Assembly: GCA_000697335.1 (NCBI GenBank) | Contig: JNEM01006183.1 | Span: 1 to 17,133 of the forward strand | Direction of reading: 5' to 3' | DNA from: Conidiobolus incongruus B7586 | Lineage: Eukaryota > Entomophthoromycota > Entomophthoromycetes > Entomophthorales > Conidiobolaceae | DNA length: 17,133 bases | In this document: piece by piece, positions 8,842 to 17,133 of the stretch | Layout: every line of letters begins with the position of its first letter | How positions within the stretch are numbered: position 1 is the first letter of the stretch | The notes under the pieces: model-generated | The model's database searches: none | Seen by the model: only the letters and a program-made list of their open reading frames with translations | Told to the model about the DNA's origin: nothing | Position numbers and translations under genes: made by a program

Positions 8842-11202
8842 ATGTTGTCAGGATATCTTACCCAATTGGCACTTCTCTTAGTGTCAGGAGTCTATGCAGA
8901 CTATCCTACTAATCCCAAATGTGATGTTAAGAGCTTTGAATCTAATATGAGCGCTAAAGTCAATGAATTGATCTCCAAAATGACCCTGCAAGAAAAAATA
9001 GGACAGTTGACTCAGATCAACGTGAATAATCTATACGATGCCAAGAGTGGAAAACTGAATACCACTCAACTAGATTATTATATCAAGCATCGTCTTGCTG
9101 GATCTTTCCTCAACAATTTGTCTGATGGCACTGATCTTAACTCTGCCGATCCTGCCACTTGGGTTCGTGTGATGAATGAAATCCAAGATTATATTCAGAA
9201 GAATACTCGTCTCAAGATTCCTATGATCTATGGCCTTGATTCCATCCACGGCGCTAGTTATGTTCGTGGCGCTACTTTGTTTCCTCAGCAGATTGGTATG
9301 GGTGCTACCTTCAATCGCACTGCTGCTCGAGTATGGGGTGAAATCACCGCCAAAGATACTAGAGCGGTTGGTGTACACTGGAATTTTAGCCCACTTGCTG
9401 ATATTGCTGTAAACAAACAGTGGCCACGTATTTACGAAACTTTTGGAGAAGACCCATATGTTGCTGGAGAACTTGGTAAGGAAGTCGTCTTGGGCTACCA
9501 AGGTGAAAGTGTATGTGATCTCAAGCGCCCAGACAAAGTAGCTGGGACTATGAAACACTTTATTGGTTACTCGAGTTCCAGATCTGGTCATGATGTAGAC
9601 GGAGCTTGGATGTCTAAGAGGATTTTAGATGAATATTTTGTGCCTCCATTCCAGGCTTTAGTTGATGCAGGTGTTGCAACTGCGATGGAATCATACTCAG
9701 ATATCGACGGTGATCATGTTGTTAAAAGCAAGAAAATATTGGTGGATTTACTCAGAGATCAAATGGGTTTTAAAAACGCATTAGTTACCGATTTTGAACA
9801 AATTTTTAAGCTCCATTCCCAGCATCATGTCGCCAAATCATTAAATGATTCATTAGCTATGTCTATGAAATTGGGTACAGTTGATGTTAGTATGGTTCCT
9901 CATAACGGCGAGTTCTTTGAAATGATGGTATCGTTGGTTGAATCTGGTCGTGTTCCAGTTAAAGCTATTGATCAAAATGTCAAGAGAGTCCTTGAACTTA
10001 AATACAAAATGGGCTTGCTCGACTCTGATGGCCACGTTGATCCTAATTCACCACTTATTAAAACTATTGGTCGTGCTGAAGATCGTGCCGCATCCCTAAA
10101 TATGGCTAGAGAGTCAGTGATACTTTTGGAGAATCGTAACAAAGTCCTTCCCCTTAAACCCAGTACTAAGTTATTCTTAACTGGCCCTTGCGCTGACAGT
10201 CTCAACTATTTAACTGGTGGATGGACTTTCACTTGGCAAGGTGCTAAAGATTCTACTGGAGCTAGTCGTGATGATTTCTTTGATGGTCGTGGCATCACTT
10301 TACTTCAAGGACTTAAGAATCTTGGTGGATTTAATGTCAGCTATTTACCCAGCGTAGATACTGAAGGAAAATGGCTTAATAATACCTCTCCCGAACAAAT
10401 TACCGACGCTGCTAGTTCTAGCGATGCTTCAGTTGTTTGTCTCGGTGAGGACAGTTATACAGAATTAAAGGGCAATATTGACGATATGCGCCTTCCAGAA
10501 GGTCAAACTAACCTTGTCAAACTCCTTGCTAAATCTAACAAACCAGTGATTTTGGTACTTTCTCAAGGACGCCCTAGAGTCTTCGATAATGTGGCTGATC
10601 TTCCATCTGCAATTTTAACTTCTTTCTTGGTTGGACCTGAAGGTGGTCAAGCTATCGCCGAAATCATCTATGGATACGTGAACCCTTCCGGAAAGCTTCC
10701 TATTACTTATACTAATAAGGCCAGTATGACTACCATTAACAACTATAGAAGATACAGTGATACTTACAATCCTCAATGGGAATTTGGGCACGGATTGTCA
10801 TATACTACCTTCAACTACACCGATCTTACTTTGTCTAGCAGTCAAATCCAACCTAACAGCACTCTTGATGTGAGCGTGACTGTTACTAATACAGGATCAA
10901 TGCCAGGAGCTGAATCAGTGCTCATGTATGCCACCCAAATTTACAGATCTATTTCACCTGAATTCCAGAGATTAAGAGGATTTGATAAAGTTTTCTTAAA
11001 TCCCAAGGAATCTAAGACAGTCAAGTTCCAAATTCAGCCCAAGAGAGATTTGTCCTTCATTGACGAGAATGATAAGAGAGCACTCGAAATGGGAGATTTT
11101 ATTGTAAAAATTGGTCCATTATCACAGAATTTCACTTTGACTTTAACTGGCAAACCAAACAATCCTTTATTTGTAGAAGAATCGGACCATATTTTAGTAT
11201 AA
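8842..11202 (+). CDS. Secreted GH3 beta-glucosidase, paralogue 2 (complete)
   Basis: Complete 786-residue intronless gene ending in TAA. Residues 1-19 form a signal peptide with a likely cut after VYA. The GH3 N-terminal barrel covers about 40-395, the GH3 C-terminal sandwich about 425-650, and a fibronectin-III-like domain about 670-770. Key residues: Asp133 in GLDSIHG, Arg196 and Glu199 in RIYETFGEDP, KHF at 238-240, Asp317 in VTDFEQ as presumed nucleophile, GGWTFTWQG at 459-467, and Glu541 in GEDSYTE as presumed acid/base by analogy with barley ExoI-type enzymes. The VTD(F/W)EQI plus DVSMVP combination recalls the branch holding the Dictyostelium lysosomal beta-glucosidase. About ten N-glycosylation sequons are present. 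No ER-retention signal is seen, so secretion or the vacuole/lysosome is likely. Expected role is releasing glucose from beta-glucans or cello-oligosaccharides. The start is supported by the signal peptide and by the same start in the inverted paralogue. All glutamines here use CAA or CAG. Confidence 0.97.
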   Translation: MLSGYLTQLALLLVSGVYADYPTNPKCDVKSFESNMSAKVNELISKMTLQEKIGQLTQINVNNLYDAKSGKLNTTQLDYYIKHRLAGSFLNNLSDGTDLNSADPATWVRVMNEIQDYIQKNTRLKIPMIYGLDSIHGASYVRGATLFPQQIGMGATFNRTAARVWGEITAKDTRAVGVHWNFSPLADIAVNKQWPRIYETFGEDPYVAGELGKEVVLGYQGESVCDLKRPDKVAGTMKHFIGYSSSRSGHDVDGAWMSKRILDEYFVPPFQALVDAGVATAMESYSDIDGDHVVKSKKILVDLLRDQMGFKNALVTDFEQIFKLHSQHHVAKSLNDSLAMSMKLGTVDVSMVPHNGEFFEMMVSLVESGRVPVKAIDQNVKRVLELKYKMGLLDSDGHVDPNSPLIKTIGRAEDRAASLNMARESVILLENRNKVLPLKPSTKLFLTGPCADSLNYLTGGWTFTWQGAKDSTGASRDDFFDGRGITLLQGLKNLGGFNVSYLPSVDTEGKWLNNTSPEQITDAASSSDASVVCLGEDSYTELKGNIDDMRLPEGQTNLVKLLAKSNKPVILVLSQGRPRVFDNVADLPSAILTSFLVGPEGGQAIAEIIYGYVNPSGKLPITYTNKASMTTINNYRRYSDTYNPQWEFGHGLSYTTFNYTDLTLSSSQIQPNSTLDVSVTVTNTGSMPGAESVLMYATQIYRSISPEFQRLRGFDKVFLNPKESKTVKFQIQPKRDLSFIDENDKRALEMGDFIVKIGPLSQNFTLTLTGKPNNPLFVEESDHILV

Positions 11203-11980
11203 TTTCTATTTTCTATACCAATTACGACTAATATTTTTAATAAATTAATTATATTTTTGTTTTCAATATTAAATATGCTAATATATTTCTATTTTATATC
11301 AATAAATTCAATTAATATATATTAATAAACAATGATATATTAATTGATATATGATCTAGAAACAACTGATTTTAATATCTATTGTCAAATATATAATGAA
11401 TTAACAACATTATATTTAAATTTATTACTCAATTAAAAATATGAGTTAAAATTCGAATTTTATTATACAATAATGCTGTATTAAAGATATTTTATACTAT
11501 AAGTGTATTGAAAAGTTAGGATTAAAATAGAATTATTTAAAAATAATTATATCTACTTTATTCCTTAATATTATCTACATACATTTTATTATTAAATATT
11601 CCATTTAATAAAATGATATAACAAATTAATTAAATTTATTTAGAAAATATTCTACTTTGCAATTAATAATATAAAATTCATTTTCAATACTAATAAAAAT
11701 TATATACTGGATAACTACATATTAATATCATATTTTTAATATTTTATAATAGCTAAACTAATTTTCATTAATATTATATTCTATCATTGTGACTATTTAG
11801 TAATAATAAATGAAACACATATTTTATTTTCATATTATATATTTATGTTTATATTATGTTTTTTTGGTTATATTAATTTATAATACAATCTAGATTTATT
11901 ACAAAATAAATTATAATCAATTAAATATTATCATTTTATTTATTCAGAGCGATATTAGTTGAAAAAAACAATGACGAGCC
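11203..11980. other. AT-rich 3' flank between GH3 paralogue 2 and pseudogene copy B
   Basis: Starts with the GH3 3' untranslated region and possible polyadenylation signal. The rest is extremely AT-rich with no frame or repeat of note. Confidence 0.6.
11239..11244 (+). terminator. Possible polyadenylation signal of GH3 paralogue 2
   Basis: AATAAA occurs 37 bases after the TAA stop, followed by T-rich sequence. Position and sequence suit a eukaryotic 3'-end signal, but this hexamer is common in the AT-rich background. Confidence 0.3.
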
Positions 11981-12624
11981 TTAATGTTTTGTGAGGCTAC
12001 ATCCAAAAATCTCAGCACCAGATGACTCAAGCTTAGAATTGATTTCAAGTTCAGTACTTTTGATGATATCATTCAATTTTTGGGAGATACATCGATGGTG
12101 GCAATAATATAAAAGTTTTGTTTCCATTTAAGTTATTGGCTGTTTTGCTTGATATTGGTTGTCCGAGGTCCAATATAACTGAAACCAGAAAAATTCCAAG
12201 AACTGAGAGTAAAAAAAACTTGTAATATTTGGTTACAGCTGAGGCATTTTCATAATAATTATTACTGTTACCAATTTAAACACCAAGTTCACTGAATAGT
12301 ACTTCCATATTATGGGAAGTTTTCTTTTTACCATGGTTGTGAAAGTTGATGGTTCTACAAGCAAAAGTTTTGTCTGATCTATCATACACCTCGCGAATGT
12401 CCAAGATGCAGCTTTGTGCTCAGTAATATATAACCAATTTCTAGAGCCACCTATAACTTTCGATAATAATCATTTTCTAGTGGATTTTCTTCTAATAACC
12501 AAAGGAGTTTGACCATAATAAATTCGATTACCAAATAATCATTCGTACTATAAACAATTTTATAATGGCTATTTTATCCAAACTGAGCAGTGGCCATAAA
12601 AATATTTGAATAAGATTAAAGCAT
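11981..12624 (-). pseudogene. Decayed small secreted-protein gene, copy B
   Basis: On the minus strand from an ATG at 12624-12622 to a TAA at 11983-11981, translated fragments in several frames match the copy at 14988-15593. Examples are NWLYIT against DWLYLT, AASWTF against AAAWTF, and IATID against IATFD. They occur in the same order and at similar spacing. The frame shifts repeatedly and has several stops, so no full-length product is possible. Two of the cysteines of the other copy are replaced here (SC by NF, GC by SY). The 3' end carries about 25 codons not alignable to the other copy. The sequence is G+C-richer than its surroundings, as expected of former coding DNA. The family is not one I recognise. 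It lies 2.4 kb from the sister copy in the same orientation, suggesting tandem duplication. Confidence 0.75.
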
Positions 12625-13180
12625 TGATAAAGGTTTCAGAATTGACTGTTAAATTATAATAATTTTGGTCTTATTAAGTAAGCATTATTTCTAATGTATA
12701 ATAAACAAGGTTTTAAGAACTTATTTAGTATCTAATAAGTTTTAATATTTTATTTAATATTTAATTAAGATTAAGTTTAATTTTATTATCAAGGAAGTTA
12801 TAATATAAAAATTATACTCTTTGATATATTATATATTCAGATTTTAGTTTGTTATATTGCTATATGGTTAAAAGCTTTAGATTTTCTGAAATTTGGATGA
12901 TTGGTAAATCCAAGCTTAATATTCAGTTTACTGGTTAAAATAAATGCTACTAATGAGAAACCATATATGTAATTTTATCAATGAAAAGAATAAAATTTTT
13001 AAAATAATAAACAATTTAACATAGTATTATTTCAGGAAAAAGGGGTATTTAAAATTATGATATCCATTGCATTCAATGTTACCTTAAGGAATTTTTAATT
13101 ATTACAATTTTATAATTTTATATCTGATTATCATAAGTGGGAAATTGAATATTTTGATAAATATGATAATATTTGCAATA
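12625..13180. other. AT-rich spacer upstream of pseudogene copy B
   Basis: Contains the former 5' flank of the decayed gene. A short similarity (TCAATTC followed by AAAC and CTTTTA-like bases) is shared with the flank of the other copy just upstream of its ATG. Otherwise nothing is recognised. Confidence 0.5.
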
Positions 13181-13369
13181 TGTATAATATCAGGACTTGG
13201 TTTGTGTTTGTAATATAATTTGTGAATAAAGGTCTTTGTTAGAAAAGTGCTCGTAATATGATTTAGTAAATTAATTTATTAATCCTGCTCTTTAAGCTTT
13301 CGGGACTGTATATATTGATATTTACCTACTGTTCAGATGTCATGGCAGAATATCTAAAAAAACCTTTTT

Positions 13370-13625
13370 TCTCTTTGTCGTTTCTTGGTTTAAATAATTC
13401 GTTCAGTGTATTGCATAGGAATTGGATACACTCTAATAAGAGGAACTAAGGAACATCATATGATTGTGGAGCAACAAATCCATTCTGAATGAAGAGTGAT
13501 TTTGACTTGTCTATCAAATCAAAACAGATGGGTATTTTCGAAATACCACATTGATTAAAACTATATTGAAGAGGATAGGCAACAAATAACGCGATAATTT
13601 GAACCTAGAATTCCTTCAAATATAG
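13370..13625 (+). pseudogene. Possible Crypton / DUF3504-like recombinase relic
   Basis: In the plus-strand frame through 13421, the phrase IGYTLIRGTKEHHM resembles the LRGxxEHxxL core seen in DUF3504 domains of Crypton tyrosine recombinases. Further on, EPRIPSN resembles a segment that can precede the C-terminal part of that domain. Stops interrupt the frame and no catalytic tyrosine was located. The region is less AT-rich than its flanks. The match comes from memory of the motif, not a database search, and could be coincidence. Confidence 0.25.
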
Positions 13626-13640
13626 GTAAAATTATATCAA

Positions 13641-14987
13641 ATATCACGAGTTTTTTCTTTTTTTCCAAACTTTTAAAAACAATAACAAAACGAATAAATT
13701 TTATATTTCCAAAATAAATGAAATCATTTTTAATGTTTAATTTTAATAATATTTTGAATAAATCTCAGATTGATAGGGTTTTTATATAAAAGAGATTATT
13801 TATTTAATTATATATAAACTTCTCAATAAATACATTAGGTTTGAATATTATTCATTGAATAAATTTGATAAAACAATGCTCTCAACCATTGGTTAGTTAA
13901 TCGGTGAAAAGTTGGTATTCATATGGATCTAGTCAACTAAACTAAATTCCAAGTTTAGATTCAATTGGATTGATTTGACAACAACTGATATTAATTGGAG
14001 TTTTTAATGTTTCACATTTGATATTTTCATATGTATAGGAGTTTTCAATATATACATTTGATGAAATATCCTTATTCTCGAATAACTCAATATATCAAAA
14101 AACTAGATATTTATAACTTATATTAATGATCAAATTGATTATTAATTACTAAAAATGTTATAATTCTTAAAAAATATTCATTGAGGTTGAAAAATTGAAC
14201 TAATTGAGATATATGTTGTATATTATATTTGAAATATTTATATAATATTTTTCAGAATTTTATTATAAATTTACTATAAAGTTTTAAATACATTATATTT
14301 TTAAAGAAATATATAACTGTATATGACAAACATAAGTATTAATCAAAACGAAATTATCTTTATATATTCAATGGTCATAGCAGGGACAATTTAGTTCACT
14401 TTAAACATTTTTCTGAACAGAGTCATCAAACATAAAATCAATTTATTACTATATTTAAATCAATCTTTAAAATATTGCTATTCAAATATACTTTCAACCA
14501 ATAGCAATTTATAATTGATTTTATTAATATGAAACAATATTTTTTACATTACAAAGTTGAACTAAGATAGTCAAATTTAAATGAAATTTTGATAACTATT
14601 TCTTGGTATAGCTGGGGTGGATTATTTAATACAATTTCCCCCAAAAATACATCTCTATTAAATCTTTAAATTCAAATCTTAGAGCTATTTTATGATTTAT
14701 GAAATGAAACCCATTTTAATTATTGGCATTATGAGTATTGATAAGTTAATAATATGATAACCCTTTAATTCCGACTCTACTGATAATAGAAATTTGAATG
14801 GCTTGAACTCCTTATCACAATAACAAATTTATAAATATTAACAGATCAAACTCAAACAGAGTTAAAAAATCTAAAGTTTCAAGATTATTAAATTTAATAA
14901 AATCTTAATATAATTTTACTTAAATTTGGTATAAATAATGAATTTTCTAATATTTACATTTTCCAAATACTTTGACGTTTGGACTTT
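13641..14987. other. AT-rich spacer, nothing recognised
   Basis: No credible coding frame, RNA gene or repeat found on either strand. The right end is the 3' flank of the minus-strand pseudogene at 14988-15593. Confidence 0.6.
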
Positions 14988-15593
14988 TCACAATGCAGTT
15001 TGTTTGGATATTGGTTTTTGAATGATCCCATTAGATTTCTGTAGGATTGCATCAAAAGTAGCAATGAGAAAACGATTTTTCATCCATTCATCATCTTTTT
15101 TAACTCTCATTTGAAATGTTCCAACACAACCATGGCCATCACAGCTACCAAAATCTGAAAGTAAAACTATTTCTCTACCTTTTCTTAAAGCTAAAGCACT
15201 TGCAAATTTTCTATTGCCATTGGTGACTATTACACTCGATTCACTAAAAGGAACTCTCATATCATGAAATGTTTTATTTTGGCTATTGAAGCCGAAATAA
15301 GTCATTCTACAGCCTACAGGGGCTTTGGTTGTATTAGACATAGTGGTGAAAGTCCAAGCGGCTGCTTCGTCATTGGTGAGATATAACCAATCTCGATTAC
15401 CTTCTCTCTCTCGCTTAAAGGAGACCTATTTTCCTGCGGATTTTTCTCTTAAAGCAAAAGGAGTATGACTTTGATAAATCACATTGCCACAGGTATCTTT
15501 CATATTTTGGATAATTTTATATTCAGCACCTTCCCAATCGAATTAAGAAGAGGTTATAAAGACGAAGATCAAAGCTAAAGTTTAGAAGTGCAT
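14988..15593 (-). pseudogene. Small secreted-protein gene, copy A, nearly intact but with in-frame stops
   Basis: From an ATG at 15593-15591, the frame runs 201 codons to a stop at 14990-14988 with no shift, but contains three stops at codons 4 (TAA), 17 (TAA) and 56 (TAG). The first 17 codons look like a signal peptide (hydrophobic run TLALIFVFITSS), followed by a charged and aromatic domain with four cysteines, enough for two disulfides. The longest free frame is 117 codons from an internal ATG at 15341, which would give a leaderless fragment. All three stops could derive from CAA or CAG by one C-to-T change, and copy B has CAG at the site of the second. The GH3 genes use CAA/CAG for glutamine and end in TAA, so stop reassignment is unlikely. 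I recognise no family; the original role, perhaps a secreted effector-like or wall-associated protein, is unknown. Alternative: the 117-codon frame is still used. Confidence 0.7.
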
Positions 15594-15655
15594 TTTATAA
15601 TTGTTAATGTATTAAAAGTTTGAATTGATTGAATTTTCTTATACTAAATGATTGT

Positions 15656-15665
15656 CGTTTATATA
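15656..15665 (-). promoter_or_regulatory. Possible TATA box of pseudogene copy A
   Basis: TATATAAACG reads on the minus strand about 65 bases upstream of the ATG at 15593, a sensible promoter spacing. It supports 15593 as the original start. AT-rich chance matches are common. Confidence 0.3.
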
Positions 15666-16599
15666 TTATATCAACAATATAATTTGATCATTTTTACATA
15701 ATTTCTGATATATTCTTTATTTTGAAATCAAATTAAACTTGAATAATGTATTATTTGTTTGCATATCGAATATTTTTGGACTAATGATTTTTACAACAAA
15801 TATCTAATATGTTGTGTATTTTTAGTTATAAATTATTCGTTAGAGATATAGCCACATATTGAAATTTTTCACATTTTAAATTACAAACAATACAGTAACA
15901 ATTATATTATACTACATACACTGAAGTGGAATTAATCAATATTGATCAGTTTAAATCAACAAAGATGCCAAATAACTATATCAGTTGAATGTTACTAATA
16001 TGATATTCAACCTAAATTAGTAAATTTACTATTTTTTTAATTTTATGCCAAAGCCAATTCATTTTATTTTTCTAATAAAACCATTAAATTAAATCAGATA
16101 TTACAATATTCTTTTACTTTTACAGATACTTCAAAGTTAGATTTTAATTATACTATATAAAACTCTACAATATAGTAGTTGTATTGTAATTCAATGACTA
16201 AATATTAGTCTATTTAATAATTAATTGTAAATATAATAATAAAATAATAATATGATGTTTTATATTCTTTCAAAGTATAAATTATTTGTTGAAATATTTT
16301 TGAATAAAACTATAGCACCAAATGAATGTTTAATCTTGATATGTATTATTTAAATATAGTTTATAATCATACTGATTTCAATGAAATGATTTATACAAGT
16401 TTATTTGAACAGCTTTGAGCTATTAACTTGGAATATAGCTGAACTTTTATTTAACCAATAAATAATATTATCTATAAAACAGTTTTAATATAAATGATTT
16501 GAATTAAATCTCTTTATATTATTAATTTAATAGATTATTTAAAAAGATATAAATCAACATAAAAATAGAATATTTGATATTACTCTATATTTTTAATAA
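15666..16599. other. AT-rich spacer, nothing recognised
   Basis: No frame, RNA gene or repeat family recognised. The part nearest the pseudogene would be its former promoter region. Confidence 0.6.
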
Positions 16600-17133
16600 T
16601 GGGAATTTTTTGCAATTAAAAATAAATTAATATTTTAATATATAATATATCAAAATAAATATATAATATAAGTTTAATAGTTTCTTTTATTATTAATTAC
16701 TTTTTATTATATTTTTAACAAAGATTTAATATTTAAAAAATAGTTTTTTTTATTAAAGACTAAAATTTGATATTTTATAAACCAATTAAATTTTTTTATA
16801 AAAATTTTCTTTTTTATAAGCTAGTTTTTTAATTATCTAAAGTAATTATAATTATATAAATTATAATTTAAAGAGTATATTAAAAATAGTAGTTTTTTCC
16901 AGTTATTTTTAATTAGAAAGTTTTTTATAGTTTTAAATTTATATATTTTATAATTATTATATAAGTTAATAAGTTTTTTCAAATTATTTAAAAAATACTA
17001 ATTTGAAATACTTTTATTTAAAAAAAACCATATATATTAGCCTATAAAAGTGAGTTATAAAATAAAAATCACTTATATATTTACCTATAACTTAAACAAT
17101 TCTTAACTAAATTAATTTAAATTAAAGTATATA
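16600..17133. other. Extremely AT-rich right end with recurrent AGTTTTTT
   Basis: G and C become rarer here than elsewhere in the window. The octamer AGTTTTTT starts at 16742, 16823, 16891, 16919 and 16972. A short inverted repeat (AAGTGA at 17048-17053, TCACTT at 17069-17074) lies near the edge. No gene is visible. This could be a matrix-attachment or origin-like region, a decayed repeat, or simple compositional drift. Confidence 0.5.

Noticed and set aside
9070-9591. 173-codon antisense frame inside GH3 paralogue 2, with a related antisense frame segment in paralogue 1
   Set aside because: It is a shadow of the sense codons. The similarity between the two copies follows from the conversion tract, and it has no domain of its own.
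14988-15593. Reassigned stop codons (TAA/TAG read as glutamine)
   Set aside because: The 786-codon GH3 gene uses only CAA/CAG for glutamine, has no internal TAA or TAG, and ends naturally at TAA; copy B has CAG at one of the sites. Pseudogene decay is simpler.
1-17133. tRNA, rRNA or CRISPR array
   Set aside because: No convincing tRNA B-box or cloverleaf, no rRNA-like block, and no regularly spaced repeats were found on either strand.

Overview
This is a very AT-rich nuclear-type eukaryotic window. The coding blocks are visibly richer in G+C than the surrounding DNA, which is mostly A and T by eye. There are no bacterial-style operons, Shine-Dalgarno sites or tRNAs. The genes seen are intronless and encode secreted proteins. 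A fungus, perhaps an early-diverging AT-rich lineage, is my best guess, because secreted family-3 glycoside hydrolases and small secreted proteins in duplicated sets are common there. An AT-rich protist such as a dictyostelid is not excluded. The genetic code appears standard.

Layout. Positions 1-2171 (minus strand) hold most of a secreted GH3 beta-glucosidase gene that runs off the left edge. Positions 2172-8841 are AT-rich spacer with one G+C-richer island (about 3476-4055) that may contain a solo-LTR fossil. Positions 8842-11202 (plus strand) hold a complete second GH3 gene, so the two paralogues are head to head. From 11203 to the right edge the DNA is mainly AT-rich, with two decayed copies of one unidentified small secreted-protein gene (11981-12624 and 14988-15593, both minus strand). 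Between those copies, around 13370-13625, is a weak relic that may derive from a Crypton/DUF3504-type recombinase. The last 500 bases are extremely AT-rich.

The best-supported observations concern sequence history. The two GH3 genes align without any indel across all 2171 shared bases (left position p pairs with 11013-p). They are a mosaic: stretches differing at roughly 15-25% of bases alternate with three perfectly identical tracts of at least 458, 186 and 143 bp. That is the pattern expected of gene conversion between inverted paralogues. The variable stretch between two of these tracts spans the region around the presumed acid/base glutamate. The better-preserved small secreted-protein copy carries three in-frame stops, all TAA or TAG where CAA or CAG would fit. 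At one of these sites the sister copy still has CAG. I found no convincing new defence, mobile or regulatory system; the mosaic paralogues and the decayed secreted-protein pair are the items worth following.
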